Assembly: GCA_026419785.1 (NCBI GenBank)
Contig: JAODTK010000411.1
Coordinates: 124,001 to 188,000, forward strand
Length of the DNA stretch: 64,000 nt
Source: Sclerodactyla briareus
Lineage: Eukaryota; Echinodermata; Holothuroidea; Dendrochirotida; Sclerodactylidae
Reading direction: 5' to 3'
Shown here: positions 1 through 11,216 of the stretch, piece by piece
Layout: each line of letters starts with the position of its first letter
Position numbering within the stretch: position 1 is the stretch's first letter
Notes under the pieces: model-generated
The model's database searches: none
What the model saw: the letters and a program-made list of their open reading frames with translations, nothing else
Told to the model about the DNA's origin: nothing
Translations under genes and position numbers: made by a program

Positions 1-1184
1 TCCAAACATTTTAAATTTCCTAATTGCTAATTGGGCCAACTAATATGCAAATTAGTCATGCACGATGACCTCCAGTTACCTCGGCCACATTAGGAAATTT
101 CATCGGCACTAATAGTTATACCCTGTTCACCAGTTTTAATGTAAAATCCAATAAGTTTGTAATATCACATACCATTATGCTATAATTAGGCGACTGCCAA
201 AGAAATGCAAACTTGACCTCGATGCTTGAACTTGTCGCCATGTTTTTCGGCTCCAACAACTACCACAACCACCACGTTTCGTGTAAATCGCACGAACTTG
301 AAAATTTGGAGAAAAAACCTGCCCAAATAGAGAACAACAAATATTATCGATATATCCCATTTTCGAACTTATCCGGGATTTACTCATACGGACATGTGGG
401 AACCAAGTTTTTGGATGCAATCATAAAGTGTTAAAGATGAAGCGCTAACGCCTAAAGTTTTTCCGCGGCGGTGGCGGCGGCGGAGCCGGCGGCGGCGGCG
501 GCGGAGACGGCGTGCACACGCCAAAACCATAATATCCCCGAACCCTTACCGTGTTGCGGGGACTATAATTATAGGAGGGATAGGGAGGTTGAATTAGACT
601 GTCCCCACGAACAATTTAAAGCCACTCAATTAGAAGTTACATCAATTTTGCTGAACTTCTTTCCCCCCCCCGCCCCCTCCTCCCCTCCTGTCGTCCTCCC
701 CCAGACCCCCCTTTTCTGGATGCCTCAACTGATTGGTCTGAAGCAGTTTTTGGAAACCAAAATAATTGTTTATCATTATTCGCATGGTGTATTCCAAATT
801 CCTATTTTGAATGGTTTATTCCAATTTCAATTTATCGACTTTCCTGAAGTTTTGAGGGTCATGGGTTACCTTAGTCCCCAAAAATGTAACATTGAACTTT
901 AGTCACTGGGGTTATACAGTGTGTATAACTTGCTCCATTCATGCTATTGTTCAAGTGTTGTTGGATTCCCATGAAATTTAATTGGAGTGTGGTCCAATAC
1001 TGGTCCCTGAGATATTAAAGTGAGAAAATGGGTCACTGGAAGTTGAATATTGTGTCTAATTCGCATATTTAGTCACATTTTTCCCCAAAACTTATACTCC
1101 TTTAGTAGACGAACATGGTCCGATGATCAGTCCTTACTAATTTGCATTGGTCACTGAATAGTAGGCTGTTTCTTTTAAATGCTA
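1..1184. other. Unassigned non-coding sequence at the left edge
   Basis: I see no gene here. The first 170 bases and the stretch from about 720 to 1,080 resemble the AT-rich 'cataattt...aaacttgt' repeat that recurs near 13.9 kb, 25.5 kb and 58.6 kb. A C-rich run lies near 660-715. Open frames over the stretch look random: composition is biased by the GGC and C-rich tracts and no domain is recognisable. Confidence 0.5.
464..511. repeat. (GGC)n trinucleotide repeat
   Basis: About 48 bases consist almost wholly of GGC/GCG/CGG triplets in otherwise AT-rich DNA. Reading through it gives alanine or glycine runs in an ORF that has no other sign of being a gene. It could be a CpG-rich promoter fragment, but I see no flanking gene start. 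Confidence 0.8.
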
Positions 1185-1300
1185 ATACCAAAAGCACCAC
1201 ATGGAATGCCTTGTAATTGTTTGCATGGTGACTAATAGAAGAAACCACTGATCGCACAACCAGGCGAGACACGGCGGCGATCGCCTTGTCATGCGTTCTG
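1185..1300. repeat. Interspersed repeat 'A', copy 1
   Basis: The blocks 'tgcatggtgactaatagaag' and 'cacaaccaggcgagac' followed by 'ggcgatcgcc' recur in the same order at about 14,380-14,445. The second half recurs again at about 26,525-26,565. The family is not identified. It is short and has no coding capacity, so a SINE or a MITE end is possible. Confidence 0.6.
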
Positions 1301-1464
1301 TGCGTTCTTCTAGTAAGCTTTTAGTTAAGCAAAGTCGGCTGATTTTGTGCAAGATGAACATACCTCAACGTGGCCATTTCTGAACGAAAGCAGGTAACTA
1401 TTAGTTCTCCCCAACAAACAGTCATTTGAATAATTTTATTTCTTTCCTTTCTGTAATAATAAAG

Positions 1465-1781
1465 ACACCCGTGGCCTATGGTGCCCAAGTGAGTTACCGG
1501 GGAAATGACAATCGATCTCATCATATCTTGCAACATCAGCGGAACCACTCAAATCCTGTTTTGGTACCGTGGCGTCTTCGCGAGCACAATTAACGATGTC
1601 CCTATACTGGTATCGGCATTACGACGATATCGATGGCAGCGAGTACGGTAAAGGAAGTAACCTGACAGAAGATGGATCGCTGATTATCACCGCCGCTGCG
1701 ATTGAGGACGAAGGGTTGTTCACGCTGCAGTTACCATTCTGATGGTGTTTTTACCAGCTCATACCAATGTGAGCATTATTG
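1465..1781 (+). CDS. Ig V-like domain exon, reading frame interrupted
   Basis: This stretch encodes the hallmarks of an immunoglobulin V-type domain on the + strand: ISCNISGTT (strand B cysteine), LFWYRG (strand C tryptophan), GSNLTEDGSLIIT (strands D-E), IEDEGLFT directly before a TGC codon (the D-x-G-x-Y/F-x-C block), and TNVSII at the end. A pyrimidine-rich tract ends in AG at 1,463-1,464. A strong donor, G|GTAAGT, follows at 1,782 and leaves phase 1. Length (~317 bases, ~105 residues) fits one Ig domain. The pieces lie in different frames, with about four frame changes (before ISCN, near 1,604, near 1,724, near 1,762), so as given the exon cannot be translated. It is either a decayed exon or one hit by sequencing indels. 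It belongs with the intact exon at 2,960. The exact acceptor is uncertain. Confidence 0.7.
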
Positions 1782-2959
1782 GTAAGTTATTGGTGCAGAA
1801 AATGTGAACGAAATCGCTCATTATGAACAATTGATATTTCCGAAGTGTGACTGATCTTCTCCACCTGATTTACCCAGTTTTGCTATCACAATCTGTTATC
1901 ATAATATGAATAGATAGGTAACGCCCTTTGGTCGACCTCCATTAAAGCTCCATTTAGACTAAAACACCCACACATGGCCCAGAGTTTGATTTGATTTGAT
2001 TGAGTCCTACGGGTTCGGCAGCCAATTAAAGGCTCATCTAGGAACCCTGGACGTAATTTCGCGGATGAAAAAGCATCGGTGATAACTTCGCCTTCCCTTC
2101 TCGACTAGTGCTCAGATGTTAACGAAGCAGGGGTGTAAACAATCCCGACCTGCTCCTGGACCGCCATTTTACCGTCCCCATCCGAAAGGACTATCAGTAA
2201 AACTCCATGACAGACTACTTTGGACGAAATCTGGAGGAGAGTTACTTCAACGTGACTGCTCACAGCCGACCAGACGAGCCTTATTGCGAATATCCCGAAC
2301 AAACCCGAGTAAACCCCAGGAAATCCAACTGCATCACAGCGAAACCAGAAGGGAAGAACCAAGACCTGCCCATCGCAACTGCAGTACAGCCACCCAGGTG
2401 AAATCGTCCGTTGAGTGCTGGAATTCGGACCCAAAATAATTTGGTTGTAAAGTACTACTGAATCAACTCTACCATTCTTCCGCCCAAGACCGGCAGTTTC
2501 TAGTAACTCTATATACGGGGAACATGGAGGCGTCCTCCGAGGAACATGGTAGTGGCTCCAGTAGATGGATGGATGAAACTCATACTTGGTATGTGTGTTT
2601 CCAGGTCAAAGTCTGTATAAGTCATCGATACTATCGTAGGTATAGTTATCGATGAGCGGTGACAGCCTATTAATAGGGCGTACTGTTTGAGCTATGTAGA
2701 GAATCTCGTCCGAGCTCGCGCACATTGAACTGTGTATAGGTACCTGCCATGCGTTTGTCCTATTTGGTCCGTCAATCATGGTGCTTATTGGACAAATCCA
2801 CGAGACGACTGGTGGACGAACCTGTTTTTCAGAGTGATAAAAATATGTGTATTTACATAGTGCATTCGCTATTACTTTGAATACACGTTGTTACCCTACG
2901 TGTGAAGATTTAGCTATTGTAGAGTACCAGTATAGATCAGTGTTTGTTTCATTTTATAG
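1782..2959 (+). other. Intron between the two Ig-domain exons
   Basis: It starts GTAAGT and ends in a T-rich tract with TAG at 2,957-2,959, so it is a canonical GT-AG intron of 1,178 bases in phase 1. Open frames of 60-110 codons on both strands at 2,105-2,440 lie inside it. Their translations match nothing I recognise, and because all overlap I treat them as chance or as a decayed repeat. Confidence 0.6.
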
Positions 2960-3286
2960 TTCGGCCACTCGTACCATGCCCTGCTATTATCGGTTGTGGT
3001 TCAAGATGTCAGGATTGTCACATTCAACATATCGGTCAAGGGAAATCACGTTGCTACGTTCAACATATTCGACCCAGAATTACGCTGAGATGGCGGAAAG
3101 CAGACGAGGCGATACAATTTATAAGCAACGAGTCGAGAGCAGAAAAAACAGGCGAAGTCTGGAGTCGCTGGAATACATTGCGTTACAGTCTGGAGGAGTG
3201 CGGCACTCAATCAACTGTCTACTGCGAGGCTGTAGGGGCGGAGCACCTTCTGAACAAGTCTATCCGAACAGTCGTTATGATAACAG
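2960..3286 (+). CDS. Ig C-like domain exon, intact
   Basis: One open frame of 109 codons runs from a consensus acceptor (TTCATTTTATAG|TT) to a donor (ATAACAG|GTAAAC). It enters and leaves in phase 1, which is typical of Ig-domain exons and joins cleanly to the preceding exon (G + TT = Val). Counting from that Val, Cys32 (SRCYVQH), Trp45 (ITLRWRKA) and Cys89 (STVYCEAVG) sit at the spacing of strands B, C and F of an Ig fold. Extra cysteines at 7, 13, 17, 20 and 81 suggest additional disulfides. N57-E-S and N99-K-S are N-glycosylation sequons, so the domain is probably extracellular. An ORF finder extends upstream into the intron; the splice acceptor sets the true start. This is an internal exon, so signal peptide, membrane segment and cytoplasmic tail lie elsewhere. 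The general Ig call is strong. A role in immune recognition or adhesion is only inference. Confidence 0.8.
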
Positions 3287-6200
3287 GTAAACTATAGACC
3301 AATGTTCCACATAACGTATTCTGGCTTTTGTACCGGATATCATGTCGGAAACAAGTGTGACATGTCTGCAAACGAAGCAGTTACAATTCTTACATACGTA
3401 CATTGAAATGTAGCCTATGCATTATCGATGTAGTTGATATTAGGTTTCAAATACCTCAAGTTCAGCGAACAGGCATGTCGCGCCGAGATCATTGAATCGG
3501 ACATGTAGGGAGAAAGGAGAGACATGTGCACTCCATGTCAAGATTGATATGTGGTTTAAAATCCGAATGTGCTCTTTACTGGAGTATTTATATACATTGG
3601 TTAGCTGTAAAGAACGTTGCACTGTGGTGCACCTGACAACCAAATGGAGGTAAAATTGGGGAGAGTGGACTGGTTCAGTAGGCTGCATGATTTACCCCCA
3701 ATTATCGGAGTTGTTTTCATTAAACCTCTCCCTCGCGAATTATGCTGTATATTTTTAATATTGTTGGGATGATGATTTTGCGCGTACCGTTTGCGTGAAA
3801 TCCATGAATGCCAGAATAAGGACGTTTATATACAGAAAGAACAAAAGTCAAGGGTATGAAAGACCAAACAGTATTCAAGTACAGATTCATCTTCACGTGA
3901 AGCAGATGGAGCTAGAATATTGAGGTTAGGCCGCCCGTAACAAGATCACATTTCAAAACTACCACCAAATAATTTCGAGAACGAAAAGAGGGAACTCTGT
4001 CAGCTCAAGTGTTACTACAGTATTGCAAGCGTCCGCGTCTTGTAAGGAGGAAGCGAAATGGTATTAGGACTGACTAGTCTTCGTTTATACATGTCACCAA
4101 TGATATTCTGGAAATTGGAATATGAAGCTTTCAGCTACAATTATTACCATCAATGACTTCTAAATTTGCAATTAAAGATCCAGTAAGTAAGTACAATGGC
4201 TGAAATAGATGGTGATAATTTCAACGAATAAGATTGATGGATAAAATTTGAAACGACTCAATGCCTTTAACTCATGAAAACATCCTCGAAAGCACAACAC
4301 AAGTACCAGACTGGTGTTTGACGTATATGAATAGGAAACTTGCTATACTACCGACGATTTCTTAAGTAACTACCGAAGCCAGGCTACCCCTCTGACGTCA
4401 TATTTGTACAGTGAAGTTTTCTCGGAAGCATATCGTGAATGTCTTTATTGAATGCTTCAAAGAGATCACGAAAAACCTTCATTCAGTTGGCGGAGGATTC
4501 GTAGAATGATTACGGGAAGAAAAAAGAAACTACTAGCCAGTGGGCAGGTGCTTGTTACAGTCGGAATTTTGAACGCAAGATTATTATCCTGCAGATGAGC
4601 GTGGTTATAACAATGTAATCATCATAATATCGTTGGGAACTAATACATTTGATAATCCCGTTGAACCGTTATTATTTTATGAGATTCTTCTCCCGGTATC
4701 ATAGGATTCATTGTGAAATTTACATATATACACTATAAGACATCCGAGGCGGGTGGGACATGTATCATTAGTATATGTAATTAGGATAGCATAAATATTG
4801 AACACTACTGTTGGATTATCTGTTGGTCTATTGCGAACGAATAGTTATATTTACGATTCCAATGTAGATTTCGTAGTGTCACCAGTGCGCCCCAACCAGT
4901 GAGGAATCTATCATTAAAGTCCTCAAATATTGATTCATTCATTATTTATTACACAATTTTTCACTTCGGTCAAAGTATAAACGAAACATGATTTGAAGTA
5001 TGACCCAACAACAAGTATAAAGGATGGAGAGCATGGAAAACCAGAGGAGCAAAAGCTTGTTCGAAGCGGGTTCACCGAGGAAACACTGACATAAAATCTA
5101 CTACTACTCTACCCACTACTCTCCCCCCCCCCTTCCAAATTACAGATCCCCTAGAGCATGTCATACCTAAATATATACACGAAAATGTCCCACGCAAACC
5201 TCATTGATCAATTAGCACTTTAGTAAGTTAATAAATAATGGAAAAGAGTTAACCTCTGTTAATATACACTATTGGCCCTCGACCAACCCGATATCAACGC
5301 AACCAATGGGGTTTCGTATGGAATATGTAACTGGGGTCCTTCTCTAAGTCGGGTTTCAGCCATTCCTATAACAGAAGAAGTGTGATCTGATTCCCGCCAA
5401 CAGAATCCTGTTCACCAGAGACAACATTTCCGTCTCACGGGCATACGGCCGTCTCTCCAGAACCACCCGAGGCTGACATACACACGCCTTTGGGGAAACT
5501 CATCAGTTCAACCATTATCTGCCTATAGGTTTCCTTTCGATGATGTGTTTCCTGTTGATGATTGTTACTGCAGTCACATGTGACATTCCTCTTCTTCGTG
5601 GAAGACAACTAATTCCATCGTCAGGGTAAACGCAGGAACAGTTATATGTGGTTGCCTTGCACTAACTAGTCCTAACCACGACGGTCTAGTCCGTTCCAAG
5701 TCGCGTAGTTTATTGGCGGATCTATGATACTGTGTCTGGGCTTGCCGCAAGAATGTTTACCCAAGGGCAGTAGACTACCCCTCCGCGTTTCTGTTTTATC
5801 TATTCACTATTTTGAATTCTCGTTACATTATATGGTTATCTTGCCAATCGGTTTTTGGGACTGCCTCGATGAGCAAAAAAAATAATTATTCGATGTTATT
5901 GGTTTTTCAGTAGTTCCAGGTGTATATTCTTCTCGATTGCCGACAGGGCTAGAAGAAAAATCCTCTATATTTCTAACAAACTCACCTGTTAGCTTTCTCT
6001 CTCAATCTGCACGCGAGTAGATGTAACTTGGCATTTACGGAGTTGATATTTTTCGTAACAATTGGTACCTGTTCTAAAATATAGATGGTGCTGATATTCT
6101 GGCTTTCATGATCCCATTGTTATCACGATTAGATAAACTAATATGATGTGACCAGAAATGACAAAATCCACAGCTTCCTTCTACATCAGGTCAATGTCAA

Positions 6201-6450
6201 ATCTGTTGTTAATCGAAACGAACATAGTAGCCTAAATTTGGAACGACCTATGATATTGCTGGCCTCTGTATCATCAACATAAAACCATTCCCAAGTGTCA
6301 CTTGGTGTCAGGGTCAGAAAATAATATTGACTGAATCAGGATGAGGAATGTTAACTTTATTTGTGTCACCTACGAAACACCTCGTCATCATCGTCGACAT
6401 GGGTGAGTGTAATTTTTCTGTCGGCTTCAAACGGGCTCTTCTGACTGAAC
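3287..6450. other. Unassigned sequence downstream of the Ig exons
   Basis: If the Ig gene continues, its intron begins at 3,287. I find no further domain exon, membrane segment or poly-A signal that I would defend. The block 5,380-5,500 has a slightly coding-like look but no recognisable motif. The rest is AT-rich with scattered homopolymers. Confidence 0.4.
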
Positions 6451-6462
6451 CTATTTGTCTCG

Positions 6463-6700
6463 CCTGAACAAATTTCAGGAAGAAACTTAGCGATCACTTT
6501 GTTGTGTGTGTGGTGGCGTTGTGTGTGTGTATGTGTGTGTATGTGTGTGTGTGTGTGGTGTGTGTGTGTGTGGTGTGTGTGTGTGTGGTGTGTGTGTGTG
6601 TGTGTGTATACATGTGTCCCGCTTTCTTCACGTTAGCAGGATTCCTCCGAAACGGTCAGATCGATTTTAATGTTTTCTGGCGAGGGCGAAGTAGTAGATG
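6463..6700 (+). repeat. Hairpin-(TG)n module, copy 1
   Basis: A short hairpin (CCTGAA ... TTTCAGG, 6,463-6,479) is followed after 25 bases by an interrupted (TG)n tract (about 6,504-6,610). A block ending 'agcaggattcctccgaaac' follows, which recurs after the TG tracts of the other four copies (11.1, 25.2, 35.7 and 56.5 kb). The ORF through the tract is only Val/Cys dipeptide repeats and is not a gene. Confidence 0.75.
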
Positions 6701-6749
6701 CTGGCCCATTGTAGCATCATGGTCAGATCTGATGACTGATCTGATGTAT

Positions 6750-7332
6750 TGATCATGTCGAGCGTATGTCCGCGTTGGTGGGCGGCACTGTCACGTGTTG
6801 TGTGCGATTAGCTGACTCCAGTAAATCAAGGAACTTGGATGCGTCACGGTCCTTTTTGCAGTCCACGTGGTAACTAGTCCTCTTGTTATTACAAATCCTC
6901 CGAAGACACAGCAACTGACTCAAATGGGGGCGGGAACTCAATAAAGAAAATGTCAGATGTTAACCTGTTCTTCTTGATAGCATGCGGTATGCTATAAACC
7001 ACCGCAAGCCGAAAGGAAGCAGAGTCCGTGGAGACTGTGAAATCCCTGACTTCAAAGGACTGGTAATTTCACATGGGTTTGCAGTCACTCAAAAGCCTTT
7101 ACGTAGGAGAAAGAACACGCCACTGCCCCTTCCGATTCAAACGAGGAATGTTGTGCATGTTGAAATCCTGGAGGGTGCGTTGTATGTTGGAGAGAGTGCG
7201 GTCATCTCTGCTGTCCCCGTTAAGCCAAGTTTCAGTGATTGCCAGAATTTCCAGCTGTTTGAAATGACAAAAATAACAGATCGATGCCTTTTTGTTGACG
7301 ATGGAACAAGCATTCCAATGGACGAATCGCAC
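6750..7332 (-). mobile_element. LINE (L2/CR1-like) endonuclease-domain fragment
   Basis: The minus strand carries an apurinic-endonuclease-type domain of a non-LTR retrotransposon. From its N-terminal side: HWNACSIVNKK (the 'N-A-R-S-I-x-N-K' motif), LEILAITETWLNGD (the catalytic 'ITETWL' block) at 7,332-7,200; then SFRLAVVYSIPHAIKKNRLT (the central 'VYRPP' block) near 7,000; then DASKFLDLLESANRTQHVT near 6,830-6,780, matching the '-D-A-S-x-F-L-D-L-L-x-x-x-x-L-x-Q-H-V' block. The order and spacing are right for one domain of about 190 residues, but it is spread over at least two frames and lacks an intact GDFN motif, so the copy is dead. No reverse transcriptase follows at lower coordinates; the (TG)n module lies there instead, so the element is 3'-truncated or interrupted. 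The clade call rests on motif style only. Confidence 0.85.
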
Positions 7333-7729
7333 AGATACTCTTTTCCTGACTGTGGCAAACTTTATCGGGATTAGATTGTCATGGTTTTACAATAATTGTC
7401 CTCTTACTGCCGGATTGCCTTGGGATCACGTGTACTATGGAAATTCCTGATGGTATTTGCGGCGTAGTGTAGTTCAGATTCCGTTTTCTCTCAAACGATC
7501 AAAGACGTCAGTTGTTGAACGGTGACTGGCGTGGTTTCTGAGTGCAATCAAGCTTGACCTTGAGTACCGTAGCACTCGAATCATATCGCAAGCCTCTGCA
7601 TTACGTTATTATTTACACAAGTTCCGTTCGTGAAATCGATAAGATTGTCAGAATTCAGGCTTCGATCGATTAGCATGACAATGAAGAAAGTTGGAGAAAA
7701 CACAACCGGGACAGACTGGCTTTCAGTCC

Positions 7730-7791
7730 GTGGGTCCCACTTCTATACCCCCAAAATGACTGGGGTCATTTTTTCAGTATGGGGAACCCAC
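7730..7791. repeat. Imperfect 62-base palindrome
   Basis: The left arm GTGGGTCCCAC...ATACCCCC AAAATGAC pairs with the right arm GTCATTTTTT...GTATGGGG AACCCAC around a short central loop. It could be a minimal foldback MITE or a chance hairpin. It lies about 30 bases left of the inverted-repeat pair that starts at 7,823. Confidence 0.6.
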
Positions 7792-7822
7792 ATACCAAGA
7801 ATATGTTCCATCCATCCAGGCA

Positions 7823-9271
7823 GTCCGGGTGATTCGTCAGGAGTAGCGAATACTCTAATTCGTCCGATAGTAAAACGATTTAGGAAACGACTGATGTTCA
7901 TTTCGTCTTTAATATGCATGATGTAAACTTATTGCAGTCGCTTTGATAGTGATAGCTTATAAAACGGCTAGTGCGATGTAGATGAGAAGGACCAGGTGAA
8001 TGGCTACTGTTAGTAGGGACTTGTAAACCTGAGGTGCGTAGGCTTCACATCACAGGTATCACGGACTCAGGTGAGAGAGTTTCACGCGTCCACATGTTGT
8101 CACGGTACGTACATATTGATATTACGTACTTACGTAAATACGTACATGATAACACGTGGTCTACGATAACATAACACGGGACGTTACACTATTCTAATTA
8201 GGCCTGCGTTCAGACATGAACGTATGGGGTAATTGTTGTGCGCGTAATTATCACCTATGCTTTATTTTCACGTCGATAACCTAACGTGCGTACGTGAAAC
8301 TCGATTGTGTAAGCACGTATACGGAAATATTCCGTATGCGCTATTATAATGTTTATACAGTAATATTATTACGTATGTATGCGAGTAATGTGATACGTAG
8401 ACGATAATATTACTTAATACGTACCGCATACGTTATATGTGCGTACTTACTATCATACGTACGTTGTAGTAAGTATGTAGAGTAAGTATGTGAATAATAT
8501 TTCGGGAATTACTCAACAGCGTTACGTGTCTTACGCAGGTTAACGGGATGATTCTGTTCGTACGTATATGCCTGCGCATTCACTATTATCAATACGTACG
8601 TATACTCGTTATTAGATACGTCCGCACGTACGTAATACAATAATACGTACTACGTGGATGATACTTTTACATGGTAGTACTTTTACATGAGGGAGTACCT
8701 GATATTTAATACGCGCACATATGATAGTGTCAAGTTCCACATTTGTAATTAACGTATGGTACGTTACGTAGGCTACGTTACGCATGATATGTAATAAATA
8801 AACACGCATCAAATAGGATTGCGTGAATTTTGCGTAATATTAGATAAAGACCAGACTAAAGCTTATCTTCTTCATTCAGGAGGCTTTCTATTCTCCACGA
8901 CTCCGTACGTTCGGAAAAAACTGGAATTCCTGGCCACAATTGATCTACAAGAACGACTGGGCTGGGTCTACTAATTTGAATAAAAATCGTTTGGAGAACA
9001 AATGTTTTTAAATATTTCGAAAAGGCGTGGCGGACCCCCAAACAGGACAAGGTTTTTTGTAGATATGGTGATCATCTTCACGATCATGACTTTTCTACGA
9101 GACGAGACTACGCAGGGATTGTAAAGAATATTTAAAAGGCCTCTAATTGACATTACACACAAGTGCAACATGGAATTATGGGTAATATCGTTAATATGGC
9201 TCGGCCATCATGCACCGGTATTCGTCAGAAGTAAGGAACATATGTCGTTAGTTCTGACGAATCACCCGGAC
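7823..9271. mobile_element. Candidate element bounded by 18-bp perfect inverted repeats
   Basis: The sequence GTCCGGGTGATTCGTCAG at 7,823-7,840 recurs as an exact reverse complement at 9,254-9,271. The enclosed 1.45 kb contains the ACGT-rich tract (8,095-8,790) and no recognisable transposase. I do not see a convincing target-site duplication, so the ends may extend outward or the pair may mark two MITE fragments. A second hairpin sits just inside the right end (9,220-9,230 against 9,252-9,262, ATTCGTCAGAA). Confidence 0.45.
8095..8790. repeat. ACGT-saturated AT-rich tract
   Basis: By hand count the tetramer ACGT occurs about 30 times in 700 bases, against two or three expected by chance. 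It mostly appears as TACGTA, GTACGTAC or TACGTAAT on an AT-rich background. It is not a strict tandem repeat; the spacing of motifs varies. No ORF of note crosses it. Confidence 0.75.
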
Positions 9272-9289
9272 AGAGGCTAAGTTATCATG

Positions 9290-9500
9290 TTCCCAAGCTG
9301 ACATTGGCTAAAATATCAGTTTTTCACCCCAAACTCCTATTTTTTATAAAAATGGATGCTAAACCAAAAGCAAATGGATTCCTGTACTACCACGAAAAAG
9401 CTGCATACCAAACTTCAGCTTGACCGGGATAAGCATTCTAGACCTATCGTGTTCACAAGGTTTTCAGATTTTTTTTTTTTTCAATCACGTATTCCACCTT
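9290..9500 (+). repeat. Interspersed repeat ending 'gtgttcacaaggtttt', copy 1
   Basis: The block 'aaacttcagcttgaccggga...tatcgtgttcacaaggtttt' at 9,410-9,465 recurs as 'aatttcagctcgatcgaatc...tatcgtattcacaaggtttt' at 10,755-10,806. It is non-coding and followed by a poly-T run. Confidence 0.6.
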
Positions 9501-9989
9501 GCTGCCAAAGCTGTATTGCCTGAATATTACAAAATAAAAACATGAAAAATAGAAATGAAATAAGACACCAAGTATAAATAATAAATGTACAATGGTAATA
9601 TTTGTATAGAAATTCAACTTCAGGCAAGATCATGAGTAAAACTACGACCAGAACAAAGAGAAAGGCTAGAGTAACATATTACACATCCTGAGCAGCGTTT
9701 AGGAGGGGTGTCAGATAAGGGATTGGGCTATTAAATCTTCTGTTTGTTCTACACCGTGATTCAGGAAAGCGGCGACGGCTGCGTAAGTTTCTGTGGTGGA
9801 TCGCATCGTTCTCTTTGAACCAATCTGAGGTATTCAATCACAGGGCGAACGTTAGGATGGATATAACAACAACGATTATATACGCATTATACGGAACCCA
9901 CATTACCCAAATTTGTATCTTTAAATTTTCGAGTATGTGACAAAACACAATATGCTTAGTGATTCCTCGACTCATCTCTGTCTCAATTT

Positions 9990-10660
9990 TTCTTGGGTGG
10001 TGCTCCTTTCAGCTTGTTCGCTAATTTTGGATGTGATGTCATAGAGTGTGTTCTAGTTAATACAGTAATATATGTTGGAAAAAAGCATACGGAACCCCCA
10101 AACAGTCTTTGAAGGATGTTGACCAACTTGACCCCAACGTTATTGACCCATGAGACACATGCGACCTTGTGAAGGTCAAGCTCAAAGGTGATTAAAGAAG
10201 CACTATAAGTCATTGGTGTATAAAAAAAAATTATAAAAAAATTATCGTACGAGGCGCATTGGATTTGCTTGAAACTTTGTCAGTATGTTTCTTTGGAGGC
10301 CTCTTTCAGCTTGTTTGCCTATTTTAGATGCAACTTCATACAGTGTCATATAGTGAGTTAAAACAGTGACATCTAATGAGAAGATTCACTCACAAACCCA
10401 AAAACAGTCATTCTTTGATGATGTTGACCAAACTTCATTGACGCAATGTCCATTGACCTGTGGGCATCTTTACCATGTGAAGGTCGAGGCCGTTGGTCAT
10501 TGGAGGGGCACATTATGCCACTGAGTGAAATTGCCTTTTTCTGTCTCATCTGTCATTCTTTGATGAATGTTGACCGAACTAAGTAACAGTGTTTATTGAC
10601 TGCTAAGACTTCTGGCTATATGAAGAACAAGGTCAATGTCCTACTAAGGGCACATTCGGC
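9990..10660 (+). repeat. ~280-bp repeat units, two and a half copies
   Basis: Unit 1 (about 9,998-10,230) and unit 2 (about 10,275-10,530) share in order 'cctttcagcttgtt', 'gatgttgacca', 'cattgaccc/tgtgggc' and 'tgtgaaggtc'. A shorter third piece begins at about 10,545 ('tcattctttgatgaatgttg'). A further relative lies at 53,640-53,790. Copies differ by many small indels. Confidence 0.65.
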
Positions 10661-11080
10661 TAATAGTTTTAAACTACCTTCTTGGCCTGATGATCTCGAT
10701 TATTTAACACATAATTGTACATTCGTCCCGATAGATTCGAGTTATTCACCTAATTTCAGCTCGATCGAATCAACCGTTCTGGATTTATCGTATTCACAAG
10801 GTTTTTAGACTGCGAGAGGAAACAATTCAACGTTACTGGAAAAAGCCAAATCAACTTTCCGCGAATCAATATATCATCTTCCAGACTGAATGACTGATAT
10901 AAAAGCTCTCTTCGAGTTACTGATAATGGACAGGCTCACACAAATGTTAACAGAAAGCAGTTCGGGAATCATTGGTTGGTAATCCTTCACTGGTGTGTAA
11001 GACCTTTGAAGTAATGCTGGATGATCTTATGAGGTATCCGTTCTTCGTTTTCCCGCTTCTCCGTTTCCATTCTTTTTTGT

Positions 11081-11174
11081 CTCGCCTGAATGAAATTCAG
11101 GAGGAGTATTTAGTGGGCCACTTTGGCGTGTGTGTGTGTGTATGTGTGTGTGCGTGCGTGTGTGTGTGCGTGTG

Positions 11175-11216
<42 letters not shown>

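Noticed and set aside
2105-2440. Overlapping open frames inside the Ig gene intron
   Set aside because: No domain, both strands open, and the flanking splice sites already define the intron.
6504-6752. Val/Cys repeat ORF over (TG)n
   Set aside because: A microsatellite translated in frame; not a gene.
6982-7374. 130-codon plus frame
   Set aside because: It is the antisense of the LINE endonuclease fragment, which explains the open reading.
9983-10213. Minus frame over the ~280-bp repeat units
   Set aside because: The same stretch is a dispersed non-coding repeat with copies at 10.3 and 53.7 kb.
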